62,929 bases of DNA from Colivivens sp963640465 (lineage in GTDB: Bacteria; Bacteroidota; Bacteroidia; Bacteroidales; Bacteroidaceae), in the NCBI GenBank assembly GCA_963640465.1, contig CAVHYP010000007.1, positions 1 to 62,929 on the forward strand. Reading direction: 5' to 3'. The stretch's first letter is position 1, and every line of letters starts with the position of its first letter. Of this stretch, positions 8,535-17,466 are shown in pieces. Under the pieces are notes generated by a model. The model made no database searches. It saw only the letters and a list, made by a program, of their open reading frames with translations, and was not told where the DNA came from. Position numbers and translations under genes: made by a program.

Positions 8535-10100
8535 TCAGCGGTCAATATCGGGAATCACATAGTCGAGCGATGCTCCGGCAGCAATGAGGTCAGCAAATTT
8601 CTCGCCACGGCACGCTGTGTCGAGGGCTGACACCTGCGACAGTCCCATCGGACGGAACTTCAAGCGGTAAGGGCTCTTGTCGCCTCGGGAATCGAGATAT
8701 ACTCCGATTTCACCACGCGATCCTTCACAAGAGAAGTACCACTGACCCTCGGGCACCTTGATGATGGGCTTCTGCTTGATGTAGAATTCGCCTTCGGGAA
8801 TATTGTCGATGAGTTGCTCGATGATGCGTACACTCTGCTTCATCTCTTCCATACGCACAAGGTAGCGGTCGTAGGAATCACCCTTAGAGAAGAGTACCTG
8901 GTCGAACTCCACATCGCCGTACATGGCATACGGATGGTTTTTCCTCACATCGTCTGCCCAACCTGCACCACGTCCGGTGCCACCGGTACAGCCGAAATCG
9001 ATGACTTCCTCACGTGTCAGTGTGCCCACGCCAATGAATCGATTGCGGAAAATCACGTTGTCGGTGAACACGTCCTTGTATTCCTGCCATTTGGTCTTAA
9101 GATACTGGCAGAGTTTCTTCACGTCGCGCACAAAGTTCACGTCGATGTCTGCCTGCACACCTCCAATACGGTTGTAGTTCTGAATCAACCGTCCTCCAGT
9201 GGTTTCCTCCAGCACATTGAGCACATATTCCCTGTCGCGCATACCGTAGAGGAATGAGGTGAGTGCACCAAGGTCCTGGGCACAGCAGCCGAAATAGAGT
9301 AGATGGGAATCAATTCGCTGCAGTTCGTCCATTATGGTGCGGATGTACTTGATGCGGTCGGTCACTTCAATACCCATGGCTTCCTCGATGACACTGCACA
9401 AGGCATGACGGTTCATCATTGCCGAGAGATAGTCGAGACGATCGGTGAAGGCAAGTGTCTGCGGATAGGTGCAGCCTTCGGCAATCTTCTCTATTCCACG
9501 ATGGATATAGCCGAGGTGGGGTTTTATGCTCTTTATGGTCTCGCCCACGAGCGATGTCTGCAAGCGCAGCACTCCGTGGGTGGCAGGATGTTGCGGACCA
9601 ATGTTGATGACGAACTCGTCTTCCTCGAAGAGTGGTTTCTGCTTCTCCTGCAGCCGTCCGTCGGATCCGAGGAAATATTCGCATGTCACATTGGGTTCGG
9701 CTTCATCGTCGAGCGTATAGGTGTTGGCTTCGAGACTCATATCGAAATCCTTGCGAAGGGGATAGCCCTTGAAATCCTGGCGCAGATAAAGGCGGCGCAT
9801 ATCGGGATGTCCCGTGAACCGGATGCCGAGGAAGTCGAACACCTCGCGCTCTAGCAACTCGGCAGCACGCCAAATGTGGCACACCGACGGGATGTAGCAG
9901 TCAGCGCTGTCTGCAATCACCTTCACGGAAATGCGATCGTGCGTCCCGGTGTTTTCAAGTATGTAGATGCAGCCGAGTCCTTCTTCGCCAAAGTCCTCTC
10001 CCACTATCGTAACGAGGTAGTCGAAATGACTGTCAGACTTGAGTTTGCCCATCTCGGCAGCAAACTGGCTCAATGGAAATTCAATGTTATTCAGTTTCAT
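8535..10100 (-). CDS. nuoCD: NADH-quinone oxidoreductase fused subunit C/D
   Basis: This 521-residue protein fuses NuoC (about residues 1-150) with NuoD (from about residue 165). The NuoD part begins with INIGPQHPATHGVLRL. NuoD forms the quinone-binding cavity with NuoB. The C-terminal DPDIDR-like ending is present as VIPDIDR. Fused nuoCD genes occur in several bacterial groups, including Bacteroidetes. The ATG overlaps the nuoB stop by 4 bp, which suggests translational coupling. Confidence 0.96.
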   Translation of the reverse strand: MKLNNIEFPLSQFAAEMGKLKSDSHFDYLVTIVGEDFGEEGLGCIYILENTGTHDRISVKVIADSADCYIPSVCHIWRAAELLEREVFDFLGIRFTGHPDMRRLYLRQDFKGYPLRKDFDMSLEANTYTLDDEAEPNVTCEYFLGSDGRLQEKQKPLFEEDEFVINIGPQHPATHGVLRLQTSLVGETIKSIKPHLGYIHRGIEKIAEGCTYPQTLAFTDRLDYLSAMMNRHALCSVIEEAMGIEVTDRIKYIRTIMDELQRIDSHLLYFGCCAQDLGALTSFLYGMRDREYVLNVLEETTGGRLIQNYNRIGGVQADIDVNFVRDVKKLCQYLKTKWQEYKDVFTDNVIFRNRFIGVGTLTREEVIDFGCTGGTGRGAGWADDVRKNHPYAMYGDVEFDQVLFSKGDSYDRYLVRMEEMKQSVRIIEQLIDNIPEGEFYIKQKPIIKVPEGQWYFSCEGSRGEIGVYLDSRGDKSPYRLKFRPMGLSQVSALDTACRGEKFADLIAAGASLDYVIPDIDR

Positions 10101-10915
10101 TCCAGCCCCTCCTTATTATTTATAGATGAATCCGCAGTTGATGCTGCATCAGTGCTTGACGAAATTGCCTTGTCTGACGAAGCATTCTCGCTTAACAATG
10201 CATCATTGTTTACGGATGTAGGTTCATTGTTCAGATATTTACTTCCGCTTTCCTCGTCTATGCCCTCGGGGTCACGGCTTATCCACGACTTCCACATGTT
10301 ATGGAATTTTTCGGGGATATCCTTCACTATGATGGTGGCAAGTGTCTTGTCCTTCTTGTTTACTCCTCCGATGAATTTCTCCAACTTCACCTTGCGCTGC
10401 AGCTGCATCATGCCATAGAGGATGGCTTCCGGACGCGGAGGACAACCAGGCACGTAGACATCGACAGGAACGATTTCGGAGATGCCGCGCACCACATGGT
10501 AGCTCGACTTGAACGGACCGCCGGAAATGGCGCATCCACCCACTGCCACTACGTATTTCGGCTCTGCCATCTCGTCGTAGAGGCGTCGCATCACCGGTGC
10601 CATCTTATGAGTAATGGTGCCGGCACACATGATGAGGTCTGCCTGGCGCGGTGAATTTCGCGTTACCTCGAAGCCGAAACGCGCAAAGTCATAGCGCGCA
10701 CAGCCCACTGCCATGAACTCGATGCCACAGCATGAAGTAGCAAATGTGAGCGACCACAGTGAATTGGCAAATCCCCAGTCAATCAGATGGTCGAGATTGC
10801 CCACCAACACGTTCACTCCCCCTTCGTTCAGTTCCTTCAGAGTCTTCTCCAGGGTGGCATTGTCCTTGAATTCCTCATAGGGAATGCCTTTGATCGACGG
10901 TTTCTTTACATCCAT
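10097..10915 (-). CDS. nuoB: NADH-quinone oxidoreductase subunit B, with Ser/Asn-rich tail
   Basis: NuoB holds the last iron-sulfur cluster (N2) of complex I. The start is the ATG at 10915, giving MDVKKPSIKG and 272 residues. An open frame reaches 11026, but it lies inside nuoA and does not resemble NuoB. Cluster ligands are C62-C63 (TSCCGIEF), C128 (VGGCAISGG) and C158 (VPGCPPRPEA). After about residue 220 there is a 50-residue tail rich in Ser, Asn, Asp and Thr, which is not part of the usual fold. It overlaps nuoA by 10 bp and nuoCD by 4 bp. Confidence 0.95.
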   Translation of the reverse strand: MDVKKPSIKGIPYEEFKDNATLEKTLKELNEGGVNVLVGNLDHLIDWGFANSLWSLTFATSCCGIEFMAVGCARYDFARFGFEVTRNSPRQADLIMCAGTITHKMAPVMRRLYDEMAEPKYVVAVGGCAISGGPFKSSYHVVRGISEIVPVDVYVPGCPPRPEAILYGMMQLQRKVKLEKFIGGVNKKDKTLATIIVKDIPEKFHNMWKSWISRDPEGIDEESGSKYLNNEPTSVNNDALLSENASSDKAISSSTDAASTADSSINNKEGLE

Positions 10916-11256
10916 TCCAAAGCTCCTTTCCGCCAAGCATAGGCAAGTCCGAACACCAGCACCAGCATGAAGAACCCGATGGTGACAAGCGCCATCGGAC
11001 CATATTCCTTCACCACTATAGCCCACGGATAGAGAAACACGGTCTCCACATCAAACATAAGGAAAAGCAGCGCAAACAAATAGTAGCCCACATGCATTGG
11101 AAGCCACGAACTTCCGCGCGTAGGCACACCACTCTCGTAAGGCTCGCCCTTTACCTTGTTGTGCTTGCTCGGACCAAGAATCTTGGCAACCAACGTGCCA
11201 CAAACCACCAACGCTACACCTGTGAGGATGACGGTGACAAACAAAGTGAAATACAT
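10906..11256 (-). CDS. nuoA: NADH-quinone oxidoreductase subunit A
   Basis: NuoA is a three-helix membrane subunit at the junction of the two arms of complex I. It has 116 residues. The conserved loop and helix read KVKGEPYESGVP and FDVETVFLYPWA, including the acidic residues important for coupling. It is the first gene of the operon. No nuoE, nuoF or nuoG is present, so the NADH-oxidising module is missing from this locus, as is known for Bacteroidetes complexes. The electron donor is therefore uncertain. Confidence 0.95.
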   Translation of the reverse strand: MYFTLFVTVILTGVALVVCGTLVAKILGPSKHNKVKGEPYESGVPTRGSSWLPMHVGYYLFALLFLMFDVETVFLYPWAIVVKEYGPMALVTIGFFMLVLVFGLAYAWRKGALEWM

Positions 11257-11329
11257 AAGTTCCTATCTAATTACCAAACAATTTATTACACTGAAAAAAC
11301 TATCTCAAAAGCCACATGCTTATCGACTG

Positions 11330-11337
11330 CAAAATTA
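11330..11337 (-). promoter_or_regulatory. Probable nuo operon promoter (-7 element)
   Basis: The minus strand reads TAATTTTG, matching the Bacteroidetes -7 consensus TAnnTTTG, about 74 bp before the nuoA ATG. The -33 region is weak. Confidence 0.5.
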
Positions 11338-11586
11338 CTACTTTTTTGCGTAACGTCAGTAGACCAAGAGTAGTTTTTTATGGAACTTTTGCGATTCATA
11401 TACGATGATAATACAATCACACACGAAATAAAATTGTAATAAGATTGCAACAGATTCGAAATGCATGCAAGTCTCGCATAGCGCACGCAGGAAGAGGTTA
11501 AAAGAAGAGAAGCCACTCCCCTGCCCTTTCCCGCAGGGAGGGAGTAGCCATGCTGATGGAGTGGGCAGGAAAAGCAAACAGGAATA

Positions 11587-11684
11587 GGAGCTAGCTCTCT
11601 CCGAGAGCGTTAAAGCGAGCGTGGAAATCAGTGCGTGGCAGACGTAAATAGAAGCACATGCGCTCGACAAGCGTACAAGCACTA
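11587..11684 (+). repeat. Dispersed intergenic element, copy B
   Basis: This copy starts GAGCTAGCTCTCTCCGAGAG and continues GTTAAAGCGAGCG. It is followed at once by copy C and matches copy A on the other side of the nuo operon. The rest of the 11257-11924 spacer shows only the nuo promoter, a GC-rich imperfect hairpin (about 11514-11547) and the GH29 promoter. No gene is seen. Confidence 0.6.
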
Positions 11685-11800
11685 GGAGCTAGATCTGTCC
11701 GAGAGCATTAAAGCGAGCATTGATTTCGTGCGCTGTAAAACAAGTTCGTTGCAAACATTGCGAGCTGCGCTCGAGTGCAATCATCACAGCTCGCGTATCG
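11685..11800 (+). repeat. Dispersed intergenic element, copy C
   Basis: This copy starts GAGCTAGATCTGTCCGAGAG and continues ATTAAAGCGAGC. Its second half (TGTAAAACAA, then CTCGAGTGCAATCATC) matches copy A better than copy B. It ends about 70 bp before the GH29 promoter. Confidence 0.6.
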
Positions 11801-11869
11801 TTTTTTCAAAATGCGAATTTTGTCCTATTCTTTCAAAACAAAGTGCTATACGCCTTGATAGAATCAACC

Positions 11870-11877
11870 TAACTTTG
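11870..11877 (+). promoter_or_regulatory. Probable promoter of the GH29 gene
   Basis: TAACTTTG matches the Bacteroidetes -7 consensus and lies 48 bp before the ATG. The -33 element is poor. Confidence 0.5.
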
Positions 11878-11924
11878 CATTCGAAAATTTACATCAACAA
11901 CTACTCATATATAAGACTCAAAGT

Positions 11925-14900
11925 ATGAACAAAAGAAGTTTATTCGCAGTTTTTGCTGCCGCAACGCTGGCAGCAAACGCACAGAAGGAAAATGTACCTG
12001 TAGCTACAGGACAATTTTCTCCTGAATGGGAATCGCTGAACGCATGGAAGTGTCCTGAATGGTTCAAGGATGCAAAATTTGGAATCTGGGCTCACTGGGG
12101 TCCGCAATGCCAAGCTGAAGACGGAGACTGGTATGGCAGATTCATGTACTACGACGGCACGTCGCAGAACACATGGCACTTCAACCATTTCGGTGACCCT
12201 GCAGAGTTCGGACTGAAAGACCTCTGCAACGCATGGAAAGCAGAGAACTGGGACCCGGAATATCTGATTAACCTTTACAAGAGTGTAGGTGCACGCTATT
12301 TCATGGCTCTGGGAAACCACCACGACAACTTCGACAACTGGAACTCACCCTATCAGGAATGGAACTCAGTGAATGTCGGTCCTAAGAAGGACTTGATAAA
12401 GGGATGGAGTGATGCCTGCAAGAAGGCAGGGCTGCCTCTCGGCGTGAGCATACACTCCAGCCACGCATGGACATGGCTCGAACCTTCACAGAACTACGAC
12501 GGCAATCTAACCAGGGAAGACGGCTACACCCTCAACGAGGATGGATCGGAGAAATGGTGGAAAGGAATGGACCCACAGGAGCTGTACGCCCAGCAACATG
12601 AGCATTCAACCGGATGGGAGAGCAGCGGAACCATACACAGCCAGTGGAATTGGGGTAGCGGCGCAAATCTGCCTTCCGAGGCTTACAAGACCAAATTTCA
12701 AAACCGAGTGCTCGAACTCATCAACGACTACGACCCAGACTTGCTGTACTTCGATGATACTGCCATGCCATTCTATGGATGTGACGATGCAATCGGACAA
12801 AATATCCTGGCTCACTACTACAACCACAGTGCAAAGCAGAACGGCGGAACGCCAAACGTGGTGGTGACCGGCAAACAACTCACTGCCAGCGACAAAAAAC
12901 ACATGCTGTGGGACGTGGAGCGTGGAATCCCCGACCGCATACAGGACGAATATTGGCAGACTTGCACTTGCATAGGTGATTGGCACTACAACCAGTCGAC
13001 ATACAACAACAACGGCTACAAGAGTGCAAAGCAAGTGGTCAACATGCTGGTGGACATCGTCAGCAAAAACGGAAATCTGTTGCTCAACATTCCGGTGAAG
13101 GGCGATGGAACTATCGACGACAAAGAAGTTGCCATCCTCAAGGAAATCAAGGCATGGATGGATGTCAACTCAAGCAGTATTTATGGTACCCGCCCATGGA
13201 AAACCTTCGGTGAAGGACCTTTGGCAGAATCTTCACATGCACTCTCTGCACAGGGATTCAATGAAGGCAACAACTATTCGTCATCCGACGTGGCTTACTG
13301 CCAGCGCAACGACACACTGTTCGCCACCATCATGAGATGGCCAAACAAGCAGAAATTCACCTTTGAGTCACTCGGAATGTCATCCGAATACTATCCGGGC
13401 AAAGTGAAGATGATTGAACTCATCGGCTACGGACCAGTGGACTACAGTCAAAGCGTAAACGGACTGACAGTGACCATACCGTCAACAAAACCCAACGATA
13501 TTGCTCCGGTATTCCAGATGACCTTCGAGGAAAACACCGACAAGGTAAGCTTCTCTGATATCATCGAGGGATATGAAGACATTATCGGGAACCTGCAAGC
13601 ACAAACAAACTACAATACGGGAAAATACAGCAAAAAAGGTGTTCAGACATTCAAGGATGCAGTGGAGGATGCAAAGCAATACATCAACGACAGTGAGGCC
13701 AACCAGAAAGTAGTCATAAGCAAGCTTCTGGAAGAATACGAACAGCTCAACACAACTGGCAGAAACCAACCAGGCACACCGAATGAGGAAAATGCACGGG
13801 ACTATACGACTGAATATCTCGTGGAAGCAAGCAATTTTTCCGCATCCGACATTGGTTCCCGTTTCGGAACTCCTGAAAAATGGACTGTAGAGAACTTCAA
13901 GGTTCCAATGAACGATTCATCAAAGGGAACAAAGAACGGAATAGACAATTATCCCGGCTACAACTGTCTCAGTCTCGGAATATGGTCGGGTGAAGATGAA
14001 GAGCCCTACACCTGCGACCTAAGCAATGCACGCGTCTACCGCAAGGTACACCTCGAGCCCGGACGCTACTACTTCGGAATAAAGAACGAGAGTTATTATA
14101 ACATCAGTGACAATGCACTGATCTATGCAGCAACAGAGCCGCTCAGCACAGGAAGCATCGAGGACGATGCAATTGCATTTGCCAAATTAAGCAAATCCGG
14201 AACAGGCACATTCTATGGAATCTACTTCACACTGAAAGCCGAGCAGGACGTTGTGCTCTGCTTCCAAGTCGACCTTACAAGCGGCTCTAGCCAACAGGAA
14301 ATCCGCGTAGGCGAGGTGAAGCTCAACTATTATGGAAACATGGACTTCGATGCCTTGTCAGAGCTCGTCACCTCTGGATGGGAAACCATTGACAACGCAA
14401 AAATCAACGACAATACCGGCAGCTACAAAAAATCAGCCGTCGACACACTGCGCACAGCCATCGTGGCTGCAGAAGACATCCTCGACACCTCCGAGAGTGA
14501 AGATTTCACAGATGCCTACAACACGCTGCAGACAGCAATAGAAGACTTTCTGACAAACGGAAAGATCGTAGGCGGACAACCACTTGAAGAAAGCTACGAA
14601 GACATCACAATCGAGAAACTGAAAGAAGCCAATAACTTCGAGCGTACAGAAGAGACCAACAATGGTGCACGCTTTGGAGCACCCAAGAACTGGGTTGTGG
14701 AGAACTTCGGATTTGACAATGAAGCAGGAATCGACAACATTCCCGGTTACGACTGCCTTCATCTCGAAGTATGGTGGAACAACAATGCCTTCGCCGAACA
14801 TGGTTACGACATCAAAAACGTACGACTCTATCAGAAAGTGGAACTTCCCGCAGGCCGCTACTATTTCGGTGCATCCTACCCTTCGGCTGAAGCCAACGAC

Positions 14901-16085
14901 GACCTCTACATCTTCGCATCCGAGTCACTCACCAATACCGACGAAATACCTGCAGCCAGCATAGCCTACGAGCAAGTGAAGTTGGCACCAGCCGACGGCA
15001 CATTCAGAGGCATCACCTTCACCCTCGATGAAGACCAGGAAATCTACCTCGGTTTCCAGACAGACTTCAGTGCTGTGTCCACAGCCAACCTTCGTGCCAG
15101 CGGAGTGAAACTGCTTTCTTACGGCAACATGAGCTATGTGAAAGTACTCGAACTGGTAAACGACATCGAGGAAAAATGCCAGTCGCTCACATTCAACGGC
15201 AATACAGGCCATTATAAACTCGAAGCCTACGAAGCGCTCAAACAAGTGCTAGACGAAGCCGGCAAGATCAATGAATCAACAAGTATGGACGATGTGACAG
15301 CACAATACAACGCAGTAAACGAAGCATACAACAACTTCCTTGAAAACGGCAAGGTGGCAGGCGGACAACCCGATAAGATTAATGCAACTGACATCACTGC
15401 AAGCCAGCTCATCGAAGCATCCGACTTCTCACGTGCCGATGCATCGGTAACAACACGTTTCGCGACACCAGCCAACTGGACCGTAGAGAACTTCATGATT
15501 GACAACGGAAGCGACGGAGTAAAGAACGGAATCGACAAATATCCAGGCTACGAATGTCTCTCAATCGGCATCTGGAACGACCTCAGCAACAACTCGGAAG
15601 GCGACCCTGCCAATGCACGCATCTACCGCAAAATACACCTCGAACCCGGACGCTACTACTTCGGAGCAGGCTACAACACCACATACAATGTCAACTCCAA
15701 TGCCTATCTTTTTGCAGCAGACGAAGTGTTGTCAAGCGATGAAATACCGACAAAGTCAATCGCCTACTACCCTATCAACAAGGCATCCGACAACGACGGA
15801 CTCATTCACGGCATCTACTTCACACTTAAAGAAGAGAAAGACATTCTCCTCGGATTCCAAATGGACCTCACCTCAGGCAGTTCATGCCAGGAGTTCCGTG
15901 CCAAGAGCGTAGTACTCTACAGCTACAATGGTGCAACCGCAATAGAGGAAATTCCAACGGTTGAAGAAGAAGACGGCGACATCCACATCTATTCAGTCGC
16001 TGGAGTGGAACTCAACCGCATCCCCGATCACGGACTCTTCATCATCCGCCAAGGCAACAAGAGTGTCAAGTATCTGAAAAAATAA
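11925..16085 (+). CDS. Large secreted GH29 alpha-L-fucosidase with three repeated accessory modules
   Basis: This 1386-residue protein begins with a signal peptide (about residues 1-19). Residues 30-370 form a GH29 catalytic barrel; the predicted nucleophile is D277 in PDLLYFDD. A beta-sandwich follows to about residue 545. Then come three tandem units, each a short helical FIVAR-like segment (about 550-615, 807-880, 1069-1142) plus a beta-sandwich of about 175 residues (about 627-802, 889-1065, 1154-1330). The sandwiches share WTVENF or WVVENF, a GID-x-x-PGY motif and GRYYFG, and recall DUF5013. The last 45 residues (IYSVAGVELN...GLFII) look like a type IX secretion sorting signal, suggesting export to the cell surface. 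Fucose release from host or plant glycans is inferred from the family. Confidence 0.85.
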   Translation: MNKRSLFAVFAAATLAANAQKENVPVATGQFSPEWESLNAWKCPEWFKDAKFGIWAHWGPQCQAEDGDWYGRFMYYDGTSQNTWHFNHFGDPAEFGLKDLCNAWKAENWDPEYLINLYKSVGARYFMALGNHHDNFDNWNSPYQEWNSVNVGPKKDLIKGWSDACKKAGLPLGVSIHSSHAWTWLEPSQNYDGNLTREDGYTLNEDGSEKWWKGMDPQELYAQQHEHSTGWESSGTIHSQWNWGSGANLPSEAYKTKFQNRVLELINDYDPDLLYFDDTAMPFYGCDDAIGQNILAHYYNHSAKQNGGTPNVVVTGKQLTASDKKHMLWDVERGIPDRIQDEYWQTCTCIGDWHYNQSTYNNNGYKSAKQVVNMLVDIVSKNGNLLLNIPVKGDGTIDDKEVAILKEIKAWMDVNSSSIYGTRPWKTFGEGPLAESSHALSAQGFNEGNNYSSSDVAYCQRNDTLFATIMRWPNKQKFTFESLGMSSEYYPGKVKMIELIGYGPVDYSQSVNGLTVTIPSTKPNDIAPVFQMTFEENTDKVSFSDIIEGYEDIIGNLQAQTNYNTGKYSKKGVQTFKDAVEDAKQYINDSEANQKVVISKLLEEYEQLNTTGRNQPGTPNEENARDYTTEYLVEASNFSASDIGSRFGTPEKWTVENFKVPMNDSSKGTKNGIDNYPGYNCLSLGIWSGEDEEPYTCDLSNARVYRKVHLEPGRYYFGIKNESYYNISDNALIYAATEPLSTGSIEDDAIAFAKLSKSGTGTFYGIYFTLKAEQDVVLCFQVDLTSGSSQQEIRVGEVKLNYYGNMDFDALSELVTSGWETIDNAKINDNTGSYKKSAVDTLRTAIVAAEDILDTSESEDFTDAYNTLQTAIEDFLTNGKIVGGQPLEESYEDITIEKLKEANNFERTEETNNGARFGAPKNWVVENFGFDNEAGIDNIPGYDCLHLEVWWNNNAFAEHGYDIKNVRLYQKVELPAGRYYFGASYPSAEANDDLYIFASESLTNTDEIPAASIAYEQVKLAPADGTFRGITFTLDEDQEIYLGFQTDFSAVSTANLRASGVKLLSYGNMSYVKVLELVNDIEEKCQSLTFNGNTGHYKLEAYEALKQVLDEAGKINESTSMDDVTAQYNAVNEAYNNFLENGKVAGGQPDKINATDITASQLIEASDFSRADASVTTRFATPANWTVENFMIDNGSDGVKNGIDKYPGYECLSIGIWNDLSNNSEGDPANARIYRKIHLEPGRYYFGAGYNTTYNVNSNAYLFAADEVLSSDEIPTKSIAYYPINKASDNDGLIHGIYFTLKEEKDILLGFQMDLTSGSSCQEFRAKSVVLYSYNGATAIEEIPTVEEEDGDIHIYSVAGVELNRIPDHGLFIIRQGNKSVKYLKK

Positions 16086-16117
16086 GATATAGGCATCACA
16101 AAACTAACCCCTGAAAA

Positions 16118-16156
16118 GCCGCCCGGCCTTAGGCATAACACCTAAAGTTGGGCGGT
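16118..16156 (+). terminator. Hairpin terminator after the GH29 gene
   Basis: GCCGCCC pairs with GGGCGG across an inner TAGG...CCTA stem about 35 bp after the stop. A short T-rich stretch follows. Confidence 0.7.
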
Positions 16157-16271
16157 TCGTTTATATAAAGTCACCGCATCGATGTTAATATACAATAATG
16201 TATAGATAAATAAACTTCTGATTGTCAGCAATAGTAACCCTAAGGCAACTTAGTTTCTCTCAAGTGTCGTC

Positions 16272-16302
16272 TTGTTCAGTTCTCCGATTTATAGTAATTT
16301 TG
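16272..16302 (+). promoter_or_regulatory. Probable promoter of the cupin gene
   Basis: TTG at 16272-16274 and TAATTTTG at 16295-16302 are separated by 20 bp. The ATG follows 44 bp later. Confidence 0.6.
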
Positions 16303-16346
16303 CAGCATCAAACAACAATAAGTATAATTGCAAAACACACATTATT

Positions 16347-16742
16347 ATGAGCGAGACAACACTTCAAAAGACAGGTAAGGGCTACAGTGTAGCCACAGTA
16401 GGCGACATCAACGATTTCGAGGGCAAGACCTTCGTGAAAGATGTACTCAAACTGACATCCATGGAGGTTAGCTTCGGTTCGTTGCCTAAGGGCGCTGCCG
16501 TTCCATTCTTCCATAAGCACAAGCAGAACGAAGAGGTTTATATCATCCTCAGCGGCAAAGGCGCATTCACGCTCGATGGTGAAGACATCGAAGTGAAAGC
16601 TGGCAACGTAGTGCGCGTGGCACCAGAGGTAAACCGTTGCAATAAGAACACAGGCGAGGAACCTTTCACCTATATCTGCATCCAAGCGAAAGACAAGTCG
16701 TTGGAGCAGTCAGTAGCCGATGATGCCATCATCAAGCAGTAA
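16347..16742 (+). CDS. Small cupin-domain protein
   Basis: This 131-residue protein has a single cupin barrel. The metal-binding motif shows as FFHKHKQNEEVYIILSGKG (first cupin motif, with two His and a Glu), followed by VRVAPEVNRC for the second. Such proteins include small dioxygenases, isomerases and sugar-binding enzymes; the exact reaction cannot be read from sequence. The start at 16347 (MSETTLQK) lies downstream of the promoter, so an in-frame start at 16272 is ruled out. An HxlR regulator follows and may control it. Confidence 0.8.
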   Translation: MSETTLQKTGKGYSVATVGDINDFEGKTFVKDVLKLTSMEVSFGSLPKGAAVPFFHKHKQNEEVYIILSGKGAFTLDGEDIEVKAGNVVRVAPEVNRCNKNTGEEPFTYICIQAKDKSLEQSVADDAIIKQ

Positions 16743-16802
16743 AGGCTGATGCACAAAGCAAATAGTTGCCTATAGAAACTGCAACAGCGCGTCAATTTAT
16801 AA

Positions 16803-16830
16803 GGCAGACTGGTAACAGAAGCAGTCTGCC
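16803..16830. promoter_or_regulatory. Perfect 8-bp inverted repeat ahead of hxlR gene
   Basis: GGCAGACT and AGTCTGCC are separated by 12 bp, between the cupin gene and the HxlR gene. It could be a regulator binding site or a weak terminator; there is no T-run. Confidence 0.45.
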
Positions 16831-16855
16831 TCTAATAATATATACGACTAAATAT

Positions 16856-17239
16856 ATGACTAAAATGCTGAAATCTGTAGAAACGAGCGACTTGCTCTTC
16901 CCCAACTGCCCAATACGCAACGTTCTCTCTCGTGTTGGCGACAAATGGTCTCTCTTGGTGATGCACACACTAATGGAACATACAGCCCCCATGCGTTTCT
17001 CTGCCATACGCAAGGCCGTGCCAGACATTTCACAAAAGGTACTGACCACCACTCTGCGTAATCTTGAAGAGGACCAATTCGTTGAACGTATAGTGTATGC
17101 CGAGGTGCCCCCACGTGTGGAATACCGCATATTGGAGCGTGGCAAGTCATTCATGGCTGCCTGCCAACCCATGATACAGTGGGCCATAGAGCATCTTTCC
17201 GAAATTGTCAAGCACCGTGAGGAGGTAAGTTCCCGATAA
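16856..17239 (+). CDS. HxlR-family transcriptional regulator
   Basis: This is a 127-residue winged-helix DNA-binding protein of the HxlR family, whose members sense redox or electrophile stress or small molecules. The family signature is clear: CPIRNVLSRVGDKWSLLVM, then LRNLEEDQFVERIVY and VPPRVEYRILERGKSF. The Cys in the FPNCPIRN segment is the residue that often senses the signal. The ATG at 16856 (MTKMLKSVE) was chosen over an upstream TTG. The dyad at 16803-16830 lies 26 bp before the start and is a candidate autoregulatory site. The cupin gene just upstream is the likely partner. Confidence 0.88.
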   Translation: MTKMLKSVETSDLLFPNCPIRNVLSRVGDKWSLLVMHTLMEHTAPMRFSAIRKAVPDISQKVLTTTLRNLEEDQFVERIVYAEVPPRVEYRILERGKSFMAACQPMIQWAIEHLSEIVKHREEVSSR

Positions 17240-17275
17240 CCATTGCTTGGATACGAATAGTCTTCAATATACAAT

Positions 17276-17344
17276 AGTACTATTTGCATCAGGCAATGAG
17301 TACTATTCGCATCAGGCAATGAGTACTATTCGCATCGGGCAATG
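17276..17344. repeat. Three tandem 23-bp repeats after hxlR gene
   Basis: Three adjacent copies of AGTACTATTYGCATCRGGCA plus ATG differ at one base each. A degenerate fourth unit (AGTATCTGCCCGAC) follows. They lie 37 bp after the regulator's stop codon. The next gene, on the opposite strand, ends at 17467. No terminator is evident. Confidence 0.85.
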
Positions 17345-17466
17345 AGTATCTGCCCGACATATCGTTTTAGCGGACATCAATGGATGTCATACGATAGTAA
17401 TATAAAAAAATTATACGACCAATGATTGCATGGCCGTATAACATCAGAATCTATGTCTGCACTAGT

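Noticed and set aside
10916..11026. A 37-codon N-terminal extension of NuoB
   Set aside because: It lies inside nuoA in a different frame and does not match NuoB. The family start MDVKKPSIKG is at 10915.
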